From contig CM072148.1 in NCBI GenBank assembly GCA_036850595.1, forward strand, positions 23,120,731-23,184,730: DNA of 64,000 nucleotides, read 5' to 3'. Below the pieces are notes generated by a model. That model ran no database searches, had not been told where the DNA came from, and worked only from the letters and a program-made list of their open reading frames with translations. The DNA is from Rhyacichthys aspro (taxonomy: Eukaryota; Chordata; Actinopteri; Gobiiformes; Rhyacichthyidae). The position numbers were made by a program, and so were the translations under genes. This document shows, one piece after another, positions 10,901-25,000 of the stretch (its first letter is position 1; each line of letters begins with the position of its first letter).

Positions 10901-13108
10901 AACTCGGGAACAGGAAAATTAATATGAGATGCAAAAAGATCATTGGAAGGGAGGGACAGAATAGAGGTTCAGAATGCTTGAAGAAAGTTGACAGATCGAC
11001 AGAGCCAGGTGTAACAAAGGGGAGAGTGAGCTGCAAGTATTGAAGATGGGGCTATTTCACTTGGCCATAAAACACAAGCCGAGTAGGGACATATTTCACC
11101 CCTCTTGTCTCCACTGTGGATTTTTCGGATCTATTAAGTCTGATTTTTGGATCAGTCTTCCACTTCCACTACAACGGATAGAAAAGGGTGAGGAACTGCT
11201 TGACGGAGAGAGGATAAGTAGTCTTCCGCAGACCAGTCAAAATGCTGCTACATTACCACAAACTCTTGTATTGGTGCTTGGGAAAAGTCCAGAAAGTGCT
11301 TTTGTTTTCTGTTGGGGAGTCTGGCTGTCTTTCGCTGTATCTGTTGAGGACAGGCAGAGGATTCTGGGAAGTAGACGATTTCTGCTTCTCCTCTCACAAA
11401 ACGTAGTAGCCTCAAAAACTCAGACTTGTTCACCCCTTAGATCATGTCTCACCGCCACACCCGGAGACAGCAGTTCTCTTGTTTACCAAAGCTACATATT
11501 TTTGATAAGACAAGTATTCTAGCTACTTGTTTGCATTTTTTTTGTGTATGTACAAGGCAGGTACTTTTTAATGCAGCCTAATGTTGTCATATCTCATAAA
11601 GATGTATTATTGTATGTTTTGAAGCTAGTTCGTTTGCCATTTAAGTACAGTTGAGGACAGACATTTTTTGTTTTTTCCTTTTGAAGCACAGATCAATATC
11701 TCTTAAAGGAATTTCAATTCCACCCTAGAAAACCTATTAGTGCAAATGAGATGCACACATGAATGCCCATATTTCTCTCAATGTGTCTCATTCATATTGG
11801 ACCTTATATTTTTTGTGATGCTAAGAGACTGTGTACCTCCCAGTCCAGTCTTGGTGCCTGCCTGCCCGGCCAGTGCCATTCTTACAGCTCTTACTCAGTG
11901 GTGTGAGAGTCTTGTCATGCGCCTGAACTCAGCCAAAGAGTAAAGATTTTGTTTTATGAGCACAGAGGGAATCTCTCGTTCTGTACCCAATTCACACGAA
12001 ACTGATAGCGCTACATTTAGGGAAATTCCTTCTCTTGGACACTACTTGTTTGGTAAGGATAACAGCTGGAAGAATAGAACCCGTTATTTTTTTTTTTAAA
12101 AGATTGCAGAATAGTGGAGAGCCACTTCTTCTGAAATGTGACTTTCAAAAATATACTGTTACCTAAAACAAAATGAACCCTCACATTTCTGTTGCAGTGC
12201 CTGCTAATGTAACTCTAGGTAACTAGATCTTCTCTAAAAAGTTGACCTATTCCTTGTAGACGTTAGTACAGAGCTGCAGTATCTCCCAGAGCCAGAACAT
12301 TATGAACCATGCCCTGTGCAGAGCATGCTTCTTTTAACACCAGCTAAGTATTCTGAATGTAATACTGCCTTTTGCCAGCTATATTTAAGGCATATGACGT
12401 CATTGATCGTGTCATCAATCTGTGATGGAGCGAATGTTGTGTAATTCATTAATGCTGGGTTTAATTGAATGTGTAGGTCAAACAGAGACCGAGGAATGTC
12501 AAATGATTTATTGGACATACAATTAGACTTTATCCAGCCCATTATGCCTTTGACACAAAGTTAAAAAAATAGTTTTTAATGTATTTGTTTATTGAAAAAA
12601 ATGTAATTTTAATAATCACCAAGCATGTTCTTTATAAGGAATGTTTCTTGATGAGTTGAATATCTATTTTATTTTATTGTTTATTCTAAACTTTTATGGC
12701 CCTCTGATAATATTTTATTGGTTTTGTTGGAATGCCCAGGGACAGTTGAATGAGAACATTTAAGCGTTTATCTTGGAAATCTTCCTGGACAAAAGTCTGT
12801 TGAATTATCAGTTTGTGTGAAACACAGTGCCTTTATCATATTATCTTTCAAATGCTTTTATTGATCCAATCTGTGCTTTTACTGTTGTATTTTTTATTTC
12901 CAGTCTGTTGTATTTTAGCTCACTCACTTCTGGTCTGATAGAAGCGCTGCTGTAAATATGTACATTATCATTTCATACATGTCTCAGACCTGCACCACAT
13001 GTCCACGGTGTTTGTTTATCAAAGTGAAAGCCAAGATGTCACTGTGCTGGTTCCACTTGTACATTTCTTTTAAAAAGGTACTTCATAATAAAGCTGTTGA
13101 AAAAATCT
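10901..13108 (+). other. axin1: axin1 3' untranslated region (inferred)
   Basis: No further coding exon is seen after the TGA. The stretch is low-repeat and AT-rich, and ends at the first well-formed poly(A) signal (AATAAA) followed by a T-rich downstream tract. Its 3' end is an inference. The open frame at 11040-11522 has no recognisable homology and is taken as chance. Confidence 0.65.
13087..13092 (+). terminator. Poly(A) signal AATAAA, probable axin1 3' end
   Basis: AATAAA sits 2.2 kb downstream of the axin1 stop, with a TGG/TTTTA-rich stretch 15-25 bases later. This is the usual arrangement at a cleavage site. Confidence 0.6.
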
Positions 13109-14395
13109 GGATGGTCTTATTTTAATTCATATAACACCACAAAACTTACATTACCCCAAAATCATGTTGATAATTCCTTTTAAAAAATATATACTTCATA
13201 TACTGTCCTATAAATATTGAACAATATGTACATCTCCCCTAATGCTCTGATAGGTAAATGACAAGCACCTAAAGCCTTCTCTCTTCATACACATAATAGA
13301 CTAGTTTCTAAATAACTTCTCACTGCTCAATGTGGACTGATTAAAAACATACATTTAAATGGGAAAAAATAGTAAGAAGAAAAAGTTTGTGAGATCACAA
13401 CTTATGATTATTCTTCTCTCCAATTCAGGGGTGGACAATTATTTTTCTCCAAGGGCCACATTAGAACCTGGGACTCTTGTGAAGGGCCAACACGGTAAAC
13501 TCACTTATGCTCAATAAAAACACATTGTTTAAAGTGTAACTAAACCCTAAAACAACTTTTTTTCAGCTGATGATGTATATAAATTGGGCTTTAGTAATAC
13601 AGTTCATAGTTTATAGTCCTATTTTTGACAAAATTTGAAAAACCTGTCTAATTCCACAAATATGGTGTAAAACACATGTAAAACCGCATAAGTGCTGCCC
13701 TCCGCAGGTTAAACGCTGCCGACCGTACTTCCTGATCATGATGACGTCACAATGTACATTAACCACACCTTTGTAGCAGGTAACCACACCTGCGGTACAG
13801 CCCACAGTACTAACTCACGCCCACCTGAGGTGGTCTCTGTCAGAACTAGGTCACTGCAGCGACTGAACACGGTCACACAGAGCAACACACGCACGGATGA
13901 AAAAAAGAAAAAACATGAGCTGTGTTTAGAGATAGACACTCATTTTTAGATCAACAGACACACATATTTTGGGTCACGCTGCCACTTGCAAGTTTAGAAG
14001 AACAAGCTCAGTCTACCGTGGCTTATGATATGTTCAAGGGCTTACACACCGTGTCGTTGCAGAGTAATCAATGTGATGTTCTTAGTTTGTTGATGTCATG
14101 TGTTTTTAACTCCTAAAGACGAAGTGTTAGCGTTGATTTGTATTAATGTCTCAATGATTATTGAGTAAATCAGCCGGACATGTTAGCATTAAACGCTACA
14201 AACAAGTCAGGTTTGACGTTACCTTCTTTTCTCTTTTTTTTTTTTTTCAAAGTCTTAATGCTGTTAAAGACAAGGCCACTTAAATGCAGCATTAGTCTGA
14301 GTGGAGCACTGCAGACACTGTACTTTGGTTGACTCTCTCTACTGTAGAATAGTGTTCACTAAATCTACATCAAAATTTATATGAAGCATTCTTCG

Positions 14396-14424
14396 TTATT
14401 ATTATTATTATTAATATTATTATT
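14396..14424. repeat. (ATT)n microsatellite
   Basis: Short imperfect ATT run, interrupted once by AAT. Confidence 0.8.
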
Positions 14425-15593
14425 TTGTTACAGTTCATCCCAGTCTATGCTTTGTACATTAGCCTAAATAAGCCGTAATGCCAAAGTTACTCTACCAATG
14501 ACCCCGTTTTCTCTAAAAATGCCTCGTCAGTCCGTGCTTCGGGCGGAGACAAGGCTTTGAATTGTTCAGGCTCAGGCCTTGTGTCCACAGAAAAACCAAT
14601 CCCCTCCAGCTCAGGTGAAAGAGGAGAATAAAGAGGGACCGCTCCATCGCAAAGATACTTGTGCCAATCTGACATCTGTCAATCAATCAGTCTCTGTGGG
14701 TCTCAGGTACATGCCCTCTGCCCAGCCTCGTCCTCAGCTCGTCCCCTCTGTCTCTTCTGGGCTCTGCCCACTTTTCCAAGACTTTTCAAATTTCGTCTAT
14801 GGGTGGAGTTAAGCTCTGAGTTACTCTTTAAAGTTTAAAGTATGAGCAAAAATATTTGAAATATAAATGCCAGTGTTACAGCTACACCATCCTCTGTAGG
14901 ATTAGGATTAGATTCACTCTTTTCATTTTGTTCTAAAACCAGGCCTGGCTCAACATGTGTATTGACACTTGAGAAAATTACGCAAAAAACACAAAAGTTA
15001 AGTCTAGTCTCCTGTAGAAACACTAATGATAACAGCTCCTTCCTCTGTGGGCGGCTTCCAAACAAGGCCTGAACCAAGGAATCAGAATTTATCCTCAAAA
15101 CATTTACCAGGCACATAATACACTTTAAACAATATCAGTCTATTCCAGCTTCCCCTCACCACACAGAAATACCTGCCTAACCTCAGATGACAGAACACAT
15201 GCAGTTTATGAACAGAGTGAAAATATGAGTGTTATATTATGGTTGACACTAATTGGCAAATGGTCTTCGAGTGCCTTCAAAATAAAAGTATTATGTTATT
15301 ATTATGACCTGTACATGGTCTATTGGATTAATTCCTTTTCTGACACAAGCCTCCTGAGGTTGGAATGAAACCCTGATGTGGACCCCTGCCCTTAAAATGC
15401 CCAGATTCTATAAAATTAGATACAGTTTCAAATGTATTAATCGTGAGATAATGGTGCAATATTGGATACTGGTGTGCTTCACATATTCGATATCCGTGCA
15501 TTTGATTTGGCTCCATTTTTCTTTTACTACATAACGGACTACCTCTTTAAACTGCCAATTGGCGTCCCCTCGTGGTCCATGTGCAGGATACAG

Positions 15594-15615
15594 CGGAAGT
15601 CGAAAAATGACGTAG
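15594..15615 (+). promoter_or_regulatory. Probable gtf3c1 promoter core: ETS and CRE-like sites
   Basis: CGGAAGT (15594-15600) and TGACGTAG (15608-15615) lie 8 bp apart, about 220 bp before the gtf3c1 ATG. Paired ETS and CRE/ATF sites are common in TATA-less housekeeping promoters. A near-palindrome (TTCCCACGCGGGAA, 15781-15794) lies closer to the start. Confidence 0.45.
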
Positions 15616-15831
15616 GAACGTATAAAGTTCATAGTAAATACAGCTAACCAAAGGAAAATATACGTAACAGAGGAACATTTGTGTGGTTTTATGTTATTTA
15701 ATGTTTAGAATTCTTCGTTTTGAACTTAATAATTCATTTTTAATTTATCAAAAGTATTAGCAATTCGCTCGTTTTTAATATTCCCACGCGGGAATAGCAC
15801 TGTTTGCTAGGGTAGGTAGCATTAGCATGTG

Positions 15832-16052
15832 ATGGATGCTCTGAGTGCGGTGGAAGACGAGGTGGCTCTGGAGGGGCTGGACGGGATAACTATTCCCTCT
15901 TTGTGGATTCGGTTAGAGGATAGAAAGCCCAAATTTCAACTCAAGCTCGACGACTACACCAAAGCGTTTCTCTGGAGTTCTCTGGTCTACAACACCGAGT
16001 TAGCCTTCTACGAGCTGCCCCAGGACAGAGAGGATGTGGAGCTGTATGACAG
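15832..16052 (+). CDS. gtf3c1: gtf3c1 exon 1 (start codon)
   Basis: ATG at 15832. It encodes MDALSAVEDEVALEGLDG and on to DREDVELYDR, collinear with the human N-terminus. Donor cag|gtgagt. Confidence 0.95.
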
Positions 16053-19000
16053 GTGAGTGTGCGCTGCTGCGCCAGGCTCTGAACAATTTGCTGGATTATT
16101 AAATTTAACCTAGGCAGCATTATTGTTAACACAAGAATGTTGTTCCACCCCAAAGTGACATTAAACTTACAGTATACTGTACACTATTAGAACAGCATAT
16201 AGCAACCTTATGTAACTTTTTTCACCATAGAAACGTAATCTCAAAATGATTTAAATTCCCAAGTACAAATACTTAAAATCTTTTTTATGGCTCCTATCAT
16301 TCAACAGCAAGAATATGCTATCATTTATCAGTGCCCCAAACTCTTCAGATTCTTCATTAGATATCTCTGAGTTATGGGGCATGTTACCTTTTTAGAAGAG
16401 CATATGTCTAACCTTAACCAGTCACATTAACACACATTTTATGCATCTTATTCTTACAGCATACAGTGCTGTGAACTGATTTTATTCTTATTGTTTTGCA
16501 CATTTATTACACTTAACTGTTTCAGATCATCAAACAAATTTTAGACGTAGATAACTCAAAGGAATTGCCCCCTAAATCATGATTTTACTTGTTATGTTGG
16601 AAGACTGAGTTCAATTTCACCAGTCAGACCCAGGTCTGATTACTGCCGGAACTGTTGAAACCAGAAATCTCTAAAAAAGAACCTGTTTGAGAAAGCAAAG
16701 TAGTTATCCATGGCAAGATTCCAAGGAAAAAAACACTACTGACCAAAAAGAACATCGTCTGGTCTCGCTGTTGCCAAAAAACATTTTGATGATCCCCAAG
16801 ACTTTTGTGAATATGTTTTGTGGATTGATAAAACAAAAGTTGAACTTTTTGGAAGGTGTGTATCCTGTTAGATCTGGTGTAAAAGTAACATAGCATTTCA
16901 GAAAAAGAGTGGTGTAATGGTCTTGGCTGCTTTGCTGCTTTAGGACCTGAATGATGCAACCATAAATTCTGCTCTCTACCAAATAAATCCTGAAGGAGAA
17001 TGTCTGTCTATCAGCAAGTCCACCTCTGAATGACTTAAAAAAAAAAAAAAAAAAGACTTATTGTCTGTTAACTCAAATGTGTGTTGTAGAGCTACAGCAT
17101 GCAAAATATATGGAAGTACAGATAATTAATTCTAATTGAAAATTCAGTGTCAGCCCTGCGATGAACTGTCCAGGGTGTACCCCGCCTAAGGCCCAAAGCT
17201 GCTGGGATTGGCTCCAGCCACCTGCGACCCCAAACGGGAATAAGCGGTAGAAAATGAATGAATGAATTAAAATTCAATTCAACTTTGGTAATCCCCAAGG
17301 GGAAATGCAGTTGTTGGGCGTGTGTGTGTCTGTAGCTCCCAGCCAATTACATAACGCTAAACTACAGCAAAAGTACTTGAGTTCCTTGAAAAAATGCATA
17401 AAAGGAGTAAATCTGGATCTGTCCTGATAAGCCCTAACAGAATGGATGGAAACAATAAACCTAGATTATGGATTTAAGATGCAAATTGGGTCAAATACAG
17501 AATGTGAAAGTCTCTCCTAAAGTCAGTGGTCACCTCTTTACTCTTGGTGTTGTTCAGTTGGAAGCAGTTTTTTAGAGCTACTTTATTGACAATCTTCTTA
17601 TCATCTCACCCTCTGAATGCAGTTGTTACTGGCAGATTATTCTTCTGTGGTCTTTTCAGGTACAAGTGCATTGACCCAGACACCGGGATTGAAAGCAAAG
17701 AGCACTCCTTTGAAACCAGGAAAGACATCTACCCAGTGCAAATCATTCCAGAGAATAAGGATGGGATACAGGGCTCCTGTGTGTTCTTCAAAGAGAGGAG
17801 AGAGGTCACAGAGCAGATCCGCTCCATTTCCAACACACCACTGCTCAGTCTGGAACAAGCCTGCGAAAGGTTGTTCACCATCATATCTCCTTCAGATCAG
17901 TGTTAACTTGTTTTAAAGCACCATGACACAGTCTTAGTGTTCGGCATGTAGGGCCAGTGAAAACACACTTTCAACAACTAACAACATTACTCCACACTGT
18001 TGGCTGCCTTCTGTGAGTGTGTCAGTCAGAGCAGTGAGAAGGACAGGAAAGTAAAATATGTAGTGTGCTGCTATATGCAACTGCAACTCTGCATTTAAAC
18101 CAGTATAAAACTGAATGAATATATTCATATAGACATATTACACCTTAATATGCCTTTAGCAAAATTCTTCCAGTTTCAAAACTCCTCTTTGTTCTTTCTT
18201 TTTTCTCCAGATTTGGCAGAAAGCTTGTTGTGGTGGCTTCTCAGAAAATTCGATTCCGAACTCTGATCGGTAACGAGAGCGACCCTGAGTTAAAACTCTC
18301 AGATGAGTCCTACTGTATTTTGGAACGTGTCGGCCGAGCTCGATGGCAAGGAGAGCTGCAGAGAGACCTCCACGTCTGCTCCTTCAAGTACAGGACATTA
18401 TTATTGTCTGTTTTAATTGTGCAGAGGTTTTGTTGTACACTTTGTAACAGCATGCATTGTGATCAAACAGGGTTGACGCTCGGAAGATGCACTACTTGAG
18501 GAAGTCTCTGGTTCGATATGGTCTGGTCACAATGCAGTCTCACGTTTCACGACTGAACACAGGGCAACAACAGCACTCCATCCTTTTGTTGCTCAAGCGC
18601 TTTCATGTCAGCAGGTCTGTGTACATTAGCGTCATGAAGGTTCGGATCTTGGAAGATGGGAGCCCATGGGCTACATCCATGTTTTACAACCATAAAATCG
18701 TTTAGCCCAAATTCCCACTGTTCCTGTTTGACTTGAATGTACCACTGAATTAAATTGAATTTATTCATGTGCTGTTGATGGGTGGGCCAACAGGTGCAAA
18801 GAACAAATCACAAAGCATATAATGACATGGTTAAACTGTCTGATTGTTCAGGAATGCAGCTCTTAGCGACCTAGGGCATAACTGATTACAAACCTTTTTC
18901 AGGTCACCTGTTGGTCAAATGTCGTCTGTCCAATTTATCTCCAGTAGACCAACGCCCCCTGGCCAGCAAGTGCACTATTTACACTAGAGATAAACCAAAA

Positions 19001-22000
19001 CATTCATGTTTGATTATTAATTTAAAACTTTAAGTAAATTAAATGTTTCATTCATGTTTTCTGAATAATATATCTTTTTGTTACCTAGTGATGTTCTGGT
19101 CAAATGTATCAAACATATTGATAATGTTGTCAAACATAAATTTATCCTGAGTCCTCTGCTGTCCCTCTGGTTTACCAGAAGAAGTAAGTACGACATACTG
19201 ATGGAGCAAGTGTCCAACATCCTCCTGCTTTCACCAGGACAGTTCTGCACTCTAATGGCACTTAAGTCTCACCTGGTGAGGATCACTGACAAATAGTCTT
19301 CAGTCTTTTCTTTTCTTTGTTTGAGGTAATAATGGTGTATTTCTTTACAGAATGTGGATGAACGCAGTTTTAAGCGAATATTTCAGTACATGAGGTCTTC
19401 TAAACTGGTGGAGTTTTGTCGTATACCTCTGGAGGATCTAGATCCAGAAGCTGGGCCCTGCATCAACAAGAAAGGTATGTGCAGCAGTGTTGGCTTTGTC
19501 AAGTCTTCAAAAGTGATATGAGTGCACAAACTTGAGCAGTGGTTCATAAACCCTGGATTTCCTCATTTCCACTCAGTGGTATGTTACATGTCAGCTTACT
19601 ACAGTTCAGTTTGGTTGAGCTTTTCTTTAAGAGGCTTGTGTGTTCTCTGAGCTGTGTCCAGAGAGAGATGTCTGCTACAGAAACAATGTCACACAAGAAC
19701 AACAAAAGTGTGATTCTATATGAGATATTTGAACCTTTCAAAACTTTGTTATACTGTTGCCAATAATGAATTTAAAGAAGTTTGTATATCCTGTTGTGCA
19801 GGTATGGAGGCTGGAGGTACAGCGGTATACTGGTTCAATTCAATTCAATTTTATTTGTATAGCCCAGTATCACAATGAAAATTTCCTCAAAGGGCTTCAC
19901 AGTAAATGAACACACAAGACAGTAAATGCACAAACAGGCAGAGCAAGACATCATCCCCTGTCCTTAGACCCTCCATCAGGGTAAGGAAAAACTCAAAAAA
20001 AAAAAAAAAAAACCCAGCCGGGGAAAAGGAGGAACCTCAGGGAGAACCACAGAAGGAGGAATCCACTCCCAGGACAGACAGGTCATGCAATAGATGTGTC
20101 ACTGACAGATAGTCAATGTGTACAATATGTACAAGTGAATGAAGTTGATAAGGATAAAGTCCATGGTAATCTCAGCAGGAACAGTTCATCTGAGTGAGAG
20201 GGACTGGGTCAGGATGGGTCCATGGGTCAGGACAGGATCACAGATGGGCCACAGCTAAGGTCCAGTCATCACTGGGACGTCTAACAGCAGCTGGACATCT
20301 GGGAAGAGTGGGAAAGAGCAGTACTGAACTGAGCAGAAATAAATAATATATAACAGAGGATAGAAGCTCAATGTGTCCCTTCCTCATCATGTAGGCCAAG
20401 AGAAATCACAGCTAATCTATTTACAGTGGTCCCTCGTTTATCACAGGGGTTACGTTCCAAAAATAACCCGCAATAGGTGAAATCCGCGAAGTAGTCAGCT
20501 TTATTTTTTACAATTATTCTATATGTTTTAATGCTGTAAAACCCCTCACCACACACTTTATACACTTTTCTCATTTCTTTTCTCACTCTCACATTTCTCT
20601 CTTGTTTAAACACTCTCAAAGTTCAAACCTTAACGTCTTCCTCTGCCTTTCGGGTGCGACCGCAGGTGCCTTTGTCGGTGCAGAACGTTTCGTCGACATT
20701 GTGGGTTTTGTCGGGGAGAAAACTTGCAAACATACAGCACTTCAGAGTCACACTGCAAACGATCGAACATTTATGTAAATTTGTCAAGCCGAACGCATTC
20801 TGTACTGTACAGGAGACACGGCACGGAGGAGATTAATTGACAGTGGTCTACAGTCCCTTAGCCAATCAGGACGCAGAACACAATGCGCCTTCATACGCTG
20901 TTAAAAAAAAAAAAAAAAGCATGCAAAATTGCACTAAAAAAATCCGCAAAACAGTGAGGCCACGAAAGGTGAACCGCGTTATAGTGAGGGACCACTGTAT
21001 CCTGACTATAAGCCCCATCAAAAAGGAAAGTATTAAGCCTAACCTAGCTGGAAGTTGATTCCATCAAACAGGAGCTTGGTAACTAAAGACTCTACCTCCC
21101 TTTGTACTTTTGGAAACTCCAGGAACGACTAGCAGCCCTGCATTTTGAGAACGAAGCGCTCTATTAGGATGGTAGGGCACTGTGAGGTCTCTGAGATAGG
21201 ACGGGGCCTTCCCACTGAGGGCCTTATAAGTAAGGAGGAGGATTTTGAACTTAATTCTCAATTCTATTGGAAGCCAGTGAAGGGAGGCTAACACTGGAGT
21301 AATGTGCTCTCGTCTGTTTGTTCCTGTTAATATTCTAGCTGCTGCGTTTTGGACGAGCTGAAAATTTCTCAAGGAATTATTAGGGCATCCTGCCAGCAGA
21401 GAATTACAGTAGTCTAACCTTGATGTAACAAACACATGGATCAGTTTTTCAGCATCACTTTTTGATAAGATATTCCTAATTTTCCCTATGTTGCACAGAG
21501 GAAAAAGTGCAGTTTTACAAGCTTGGTTAATGTGTGTTTTAAACGATAAATCTTCGTCAAATATTACGCCAAGATTCCTGACAGTTGAACTTGAAGTTAC
21601 ACTAACACCATCTAAATTGACTAATTGGTTTGACAATGTGTCTCTTAGATTTCTGGGGCCTAGTATAATCAACCCCGTTTTTTCTGGGTTTAAAAGAAAG
21701 TAATTTAATTTCATCTAGGTCTTATGTCTTATGCTTCTAATTTGTCCATAGGATTGATCATATCGGGTTTAATCGATAGATAAAGCTGGGTGTCGTCGGC
21801 GTAACAGTGGAAGTTAATTCCATGTTTTCTTATTATACTGCCTAACGGGAGCATGTATAATGTAAAAAGTATTTTTTTTCCCAACAGAGGCTTAATCACT
21901 GCTGATTTAAAAAACTGGGACATAGCCTGTTTCCAAGGAAGTGTTTATTATAGTCAAAATAGTTTCATATGATCTGATGAGGCACAAATAGAAATGGTGC

Positions 22001-25000
22001 ATTTAATAAAGAGCTTATGTATTTAATATTATTATCCAAGATAAACATAGATTATTTACATTTTAAAGCTGGATTGAAAGTTAATTGATTAATTACATAA
22101 TTAGTGCACGCTAATGGTTTACTGTTGGAGCGGCAGATGTGGGTGGGACTGCGCTGCTACCTGATGCTGAGCGGTAAAGATGGACCCTGGGATCAGTTAA
22201 AGAGTTTTTGGAGAGTCTTGAGCAGAATATAACAAGAAAATGGACTGGTCTCAGTAGCCCAATGAGGCCCATCTGTTCTGCTCTGTGTCACAGAATGCAC
22301 ACTGCTTTTAGTCTTTTTCCTTTGCTCATTTTTGTTGGATATATTTCACGTGGATTAAACCTGTATGTACATTAGTTTTGATTTTGTGTTGATTGGATAA
22401 TTGCTTCAGAGACTGTTTAAGAGATGAGGAATGGGGCACTTTTAAAGACTGAGGCAGCACTGAGATCAGCTAGGCTAAGTCTGAACAGTGCTGTATTTGT
22501 CATGGTGTTAGTTTTAGTGCATTTAAATAATCCTAGTATTTCCGTGGTGTCTGATGAAACACGTGTTTGTGTTTTAAGTTTTAACTGCAGCACAGGGAAC
22601 GAGTAGGCTGCGTCCTCTCCATTATGCAACTCCATCACACCTTAGGCATGCAGCGATACTGAAGAATGTGAGTTTAATAATATGTAAAATTCATTCTATT
22701 GTACAATTGAATAAAATAAAATAAAAATAAACCTAATTAATAGCATTTTAATCAATACTTACCAAACTTACCGTCTTAAACGTCTTTACTGGTAAACAAA
22801 CATTGTGTCCATTGATATTGAAGTTGCACAGAGCTCAGTTTTTTAAACATGAAATTCATAGAGCTGCACAAATTTCCAACACTTCACAGATTCACTATTT
22901 AATGCGACAAGTTCTGCTTGTGGTACTGCGTAGTCAATAAATGCAATATTGTAATTCTAATAAACGCTAGCTTTGTTTTTAAACAAAAAAAAGGAGTTCA
23001 TTAATATGTTTTCTCTTGCAATGTAATGTATATCACTGGAACCAGGCATACTTTATTTAAAATAACTCTTAAAATAACTCACTTTTTGTTTTGCTCAAAT
23101 CAGGAGTACCTGTTGTCCAGTCAACACACTGTGGTGTTTAGCTCCATCTTTTGTGGATCACAAACTTCCCTCCTCTAGTACAGTACACTTATAGGGGACA
23201 CTTCAGATCCCTTTTGGTAATGGAAACTTAGCTATAACCACACTACTCCTTGAAACCAGTAACTACAAAGTTCAATTTAAACATTGCATGCAGTCTCACA
23301 TGATATTCTTGTGTTTTAAGGAAACAAGGTGCATGTGCGCTGCCTGAAACTATTAAAGCCATATTCAAAGAAAGGGGACCCTGTTGATGGCGATGACGAC
23401 GATGACGACGAGGAAGACGGTGGAGAGGGGAGTGTAGCTTTACGTCCAGAGGGGCACATCATGGAGAGGGATGTTCTGTCCCAGGCCTATGGCATGGGTA
23501 TGTGAATGAAGCCAGTTCATTTGTTTATGGAAAAATATCAGTTACTTATTGTTTTTGTCTCTTTTTGATGATGCTAGTTGTGTCCAGTGGTACAAAGGGA
23601 ATGACCAGTAGAGCAATAGGCTGCAGAATGAATGTTGGCAAACTTGAGAAGAGAATGATCTGCAGACAGTTGGAAAGGGAAGGTGTGATTAAGGTAAGCC
23701 ACATACATTTGCAGTTGAATAGGCAAGCAGATGACGCCTGCCAGCTGTACATCCCTCCCCGCTTGTCCGATCTGGCAAGAGCAATATGTCACATTGTCAC
23801 CTGGCCCTTAGCCTGCTTGCAATCACATGATTTTGAAGAATGTGGTGGAGCAAAAACTGACATTGAGTTCATGCCAGAGTGATTTTTTTATTCTGTTCTT
23901 ATCAGTCTTCAGTCTATCAGCTGTAAACCTAACACAATTTTCCAACAGCTCCTTCAGTAGAATCATGCCCGCTCTCCATCTGAGTTTACATCAGTGCATC
24001 ACCAGGAAGTAACAAGGAAGGCTGCTTTTGTCTGAGATAATCAGGGTCTTTGCCCTGTTCAAGACTTTTCTTACTTTCATGGTTAGCTTTCCTTCCTCAC
24101 AGCAAGGAGGTTGTGGGTATAATCCCTGGGCCAGCCAACTATCGGTCTTTCTGTGAAGAGTCTGCATGTCTTCCCCGTGTTACCATATTTTTTCCCGGGT
24201 ACTACAGCTTCCTCCCACCGCCCAAAAACATGCATGTATAGGTCAATTGGTGACTCTAAAGTGCCCCTAGTGCAGTGGTGGGCAAACTAAAGCCCGTTGA
24301 GCTGTGTTATCTGGTCCGCCAAGCATTTACAAAAAATGTATTAAGACAGCATATATTTCACCCTTTTTTTTTAATACCCTGTACTTTTGGTAAAGCTTCC
24401 ATCTCTACATACAGAGAATAATTCTTTATGTCTTTAAAACCTAGTGTGGCCATTGAGCCAAAAAGTTTGTCCAACCCTGCCCTAGTGGATGAATGAGAGT
24501 GAATGGTTGTCTGTCAGTGTCTGTGTCTTAATGTCAGCACTGCAGTTAACTGGCCATTGTTCAGGGTGTCCAGGGTGTCCAACCACCCACGACCTCCAAA
24601 GGGGAACAAGCAGTAGAAGATTAATGAATGAATGAATGAACTCCAGGCTATTTGCCCGAAGGGAGCATAAAGTCAAATGGTAAAGCCAATCTCTACCAAA
24701 GTGGGTATATTGATGCTGTTATCTCTTGGGGATTGTTGTCCAAGTGATGAAATAACATTTTTGTTGTAGCCTACCTGTGTGTTTTTGGCCCTTTAAGCAT
24801 TGCATTTACACACTACCCTCTCATGAGAACTTGTATCTTTACCAGAACTTGTCAGATCAACACAAATTCACATCACAACTTAAATATACAAGTGATTTAT
24901 AGAGAAAGTCCAATTTAAATAAATGATACATTTGTGATATATTGTGCCATCTCGTAACTTTTTCATTTTGACTCTATCTGCAGGGATTCCTGGAGGATAT

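Larger units (their letters stand above)
13109..15831. other. Intergenic region axin1-gtf3c1
   Basis: Holds a short hAT-like end near 13430 (CAGGGGTGGACAATTATT), an exact CRE (TGACGTCA) at 13742-13749, an (ATT)n microsatellite at 14396-14424, and the probable gtf3c1 promoter at its right end. No gene was recognised. Confidence 0.5.

Noticed and set aside
11040..11522. 160-codon open frame after axin1
   Set aside because: Lies in the axin1 3' UTR, has no recognisable domain or splice context, and is most likely chance.
15829..15831. GTG start one codon before the gtf3c1 ATG
   Set aside because: The ATG at 15832 matches the homologous N-terminus MDAL, and GTG initiation is not expected in a vertebrate nuclear gene.
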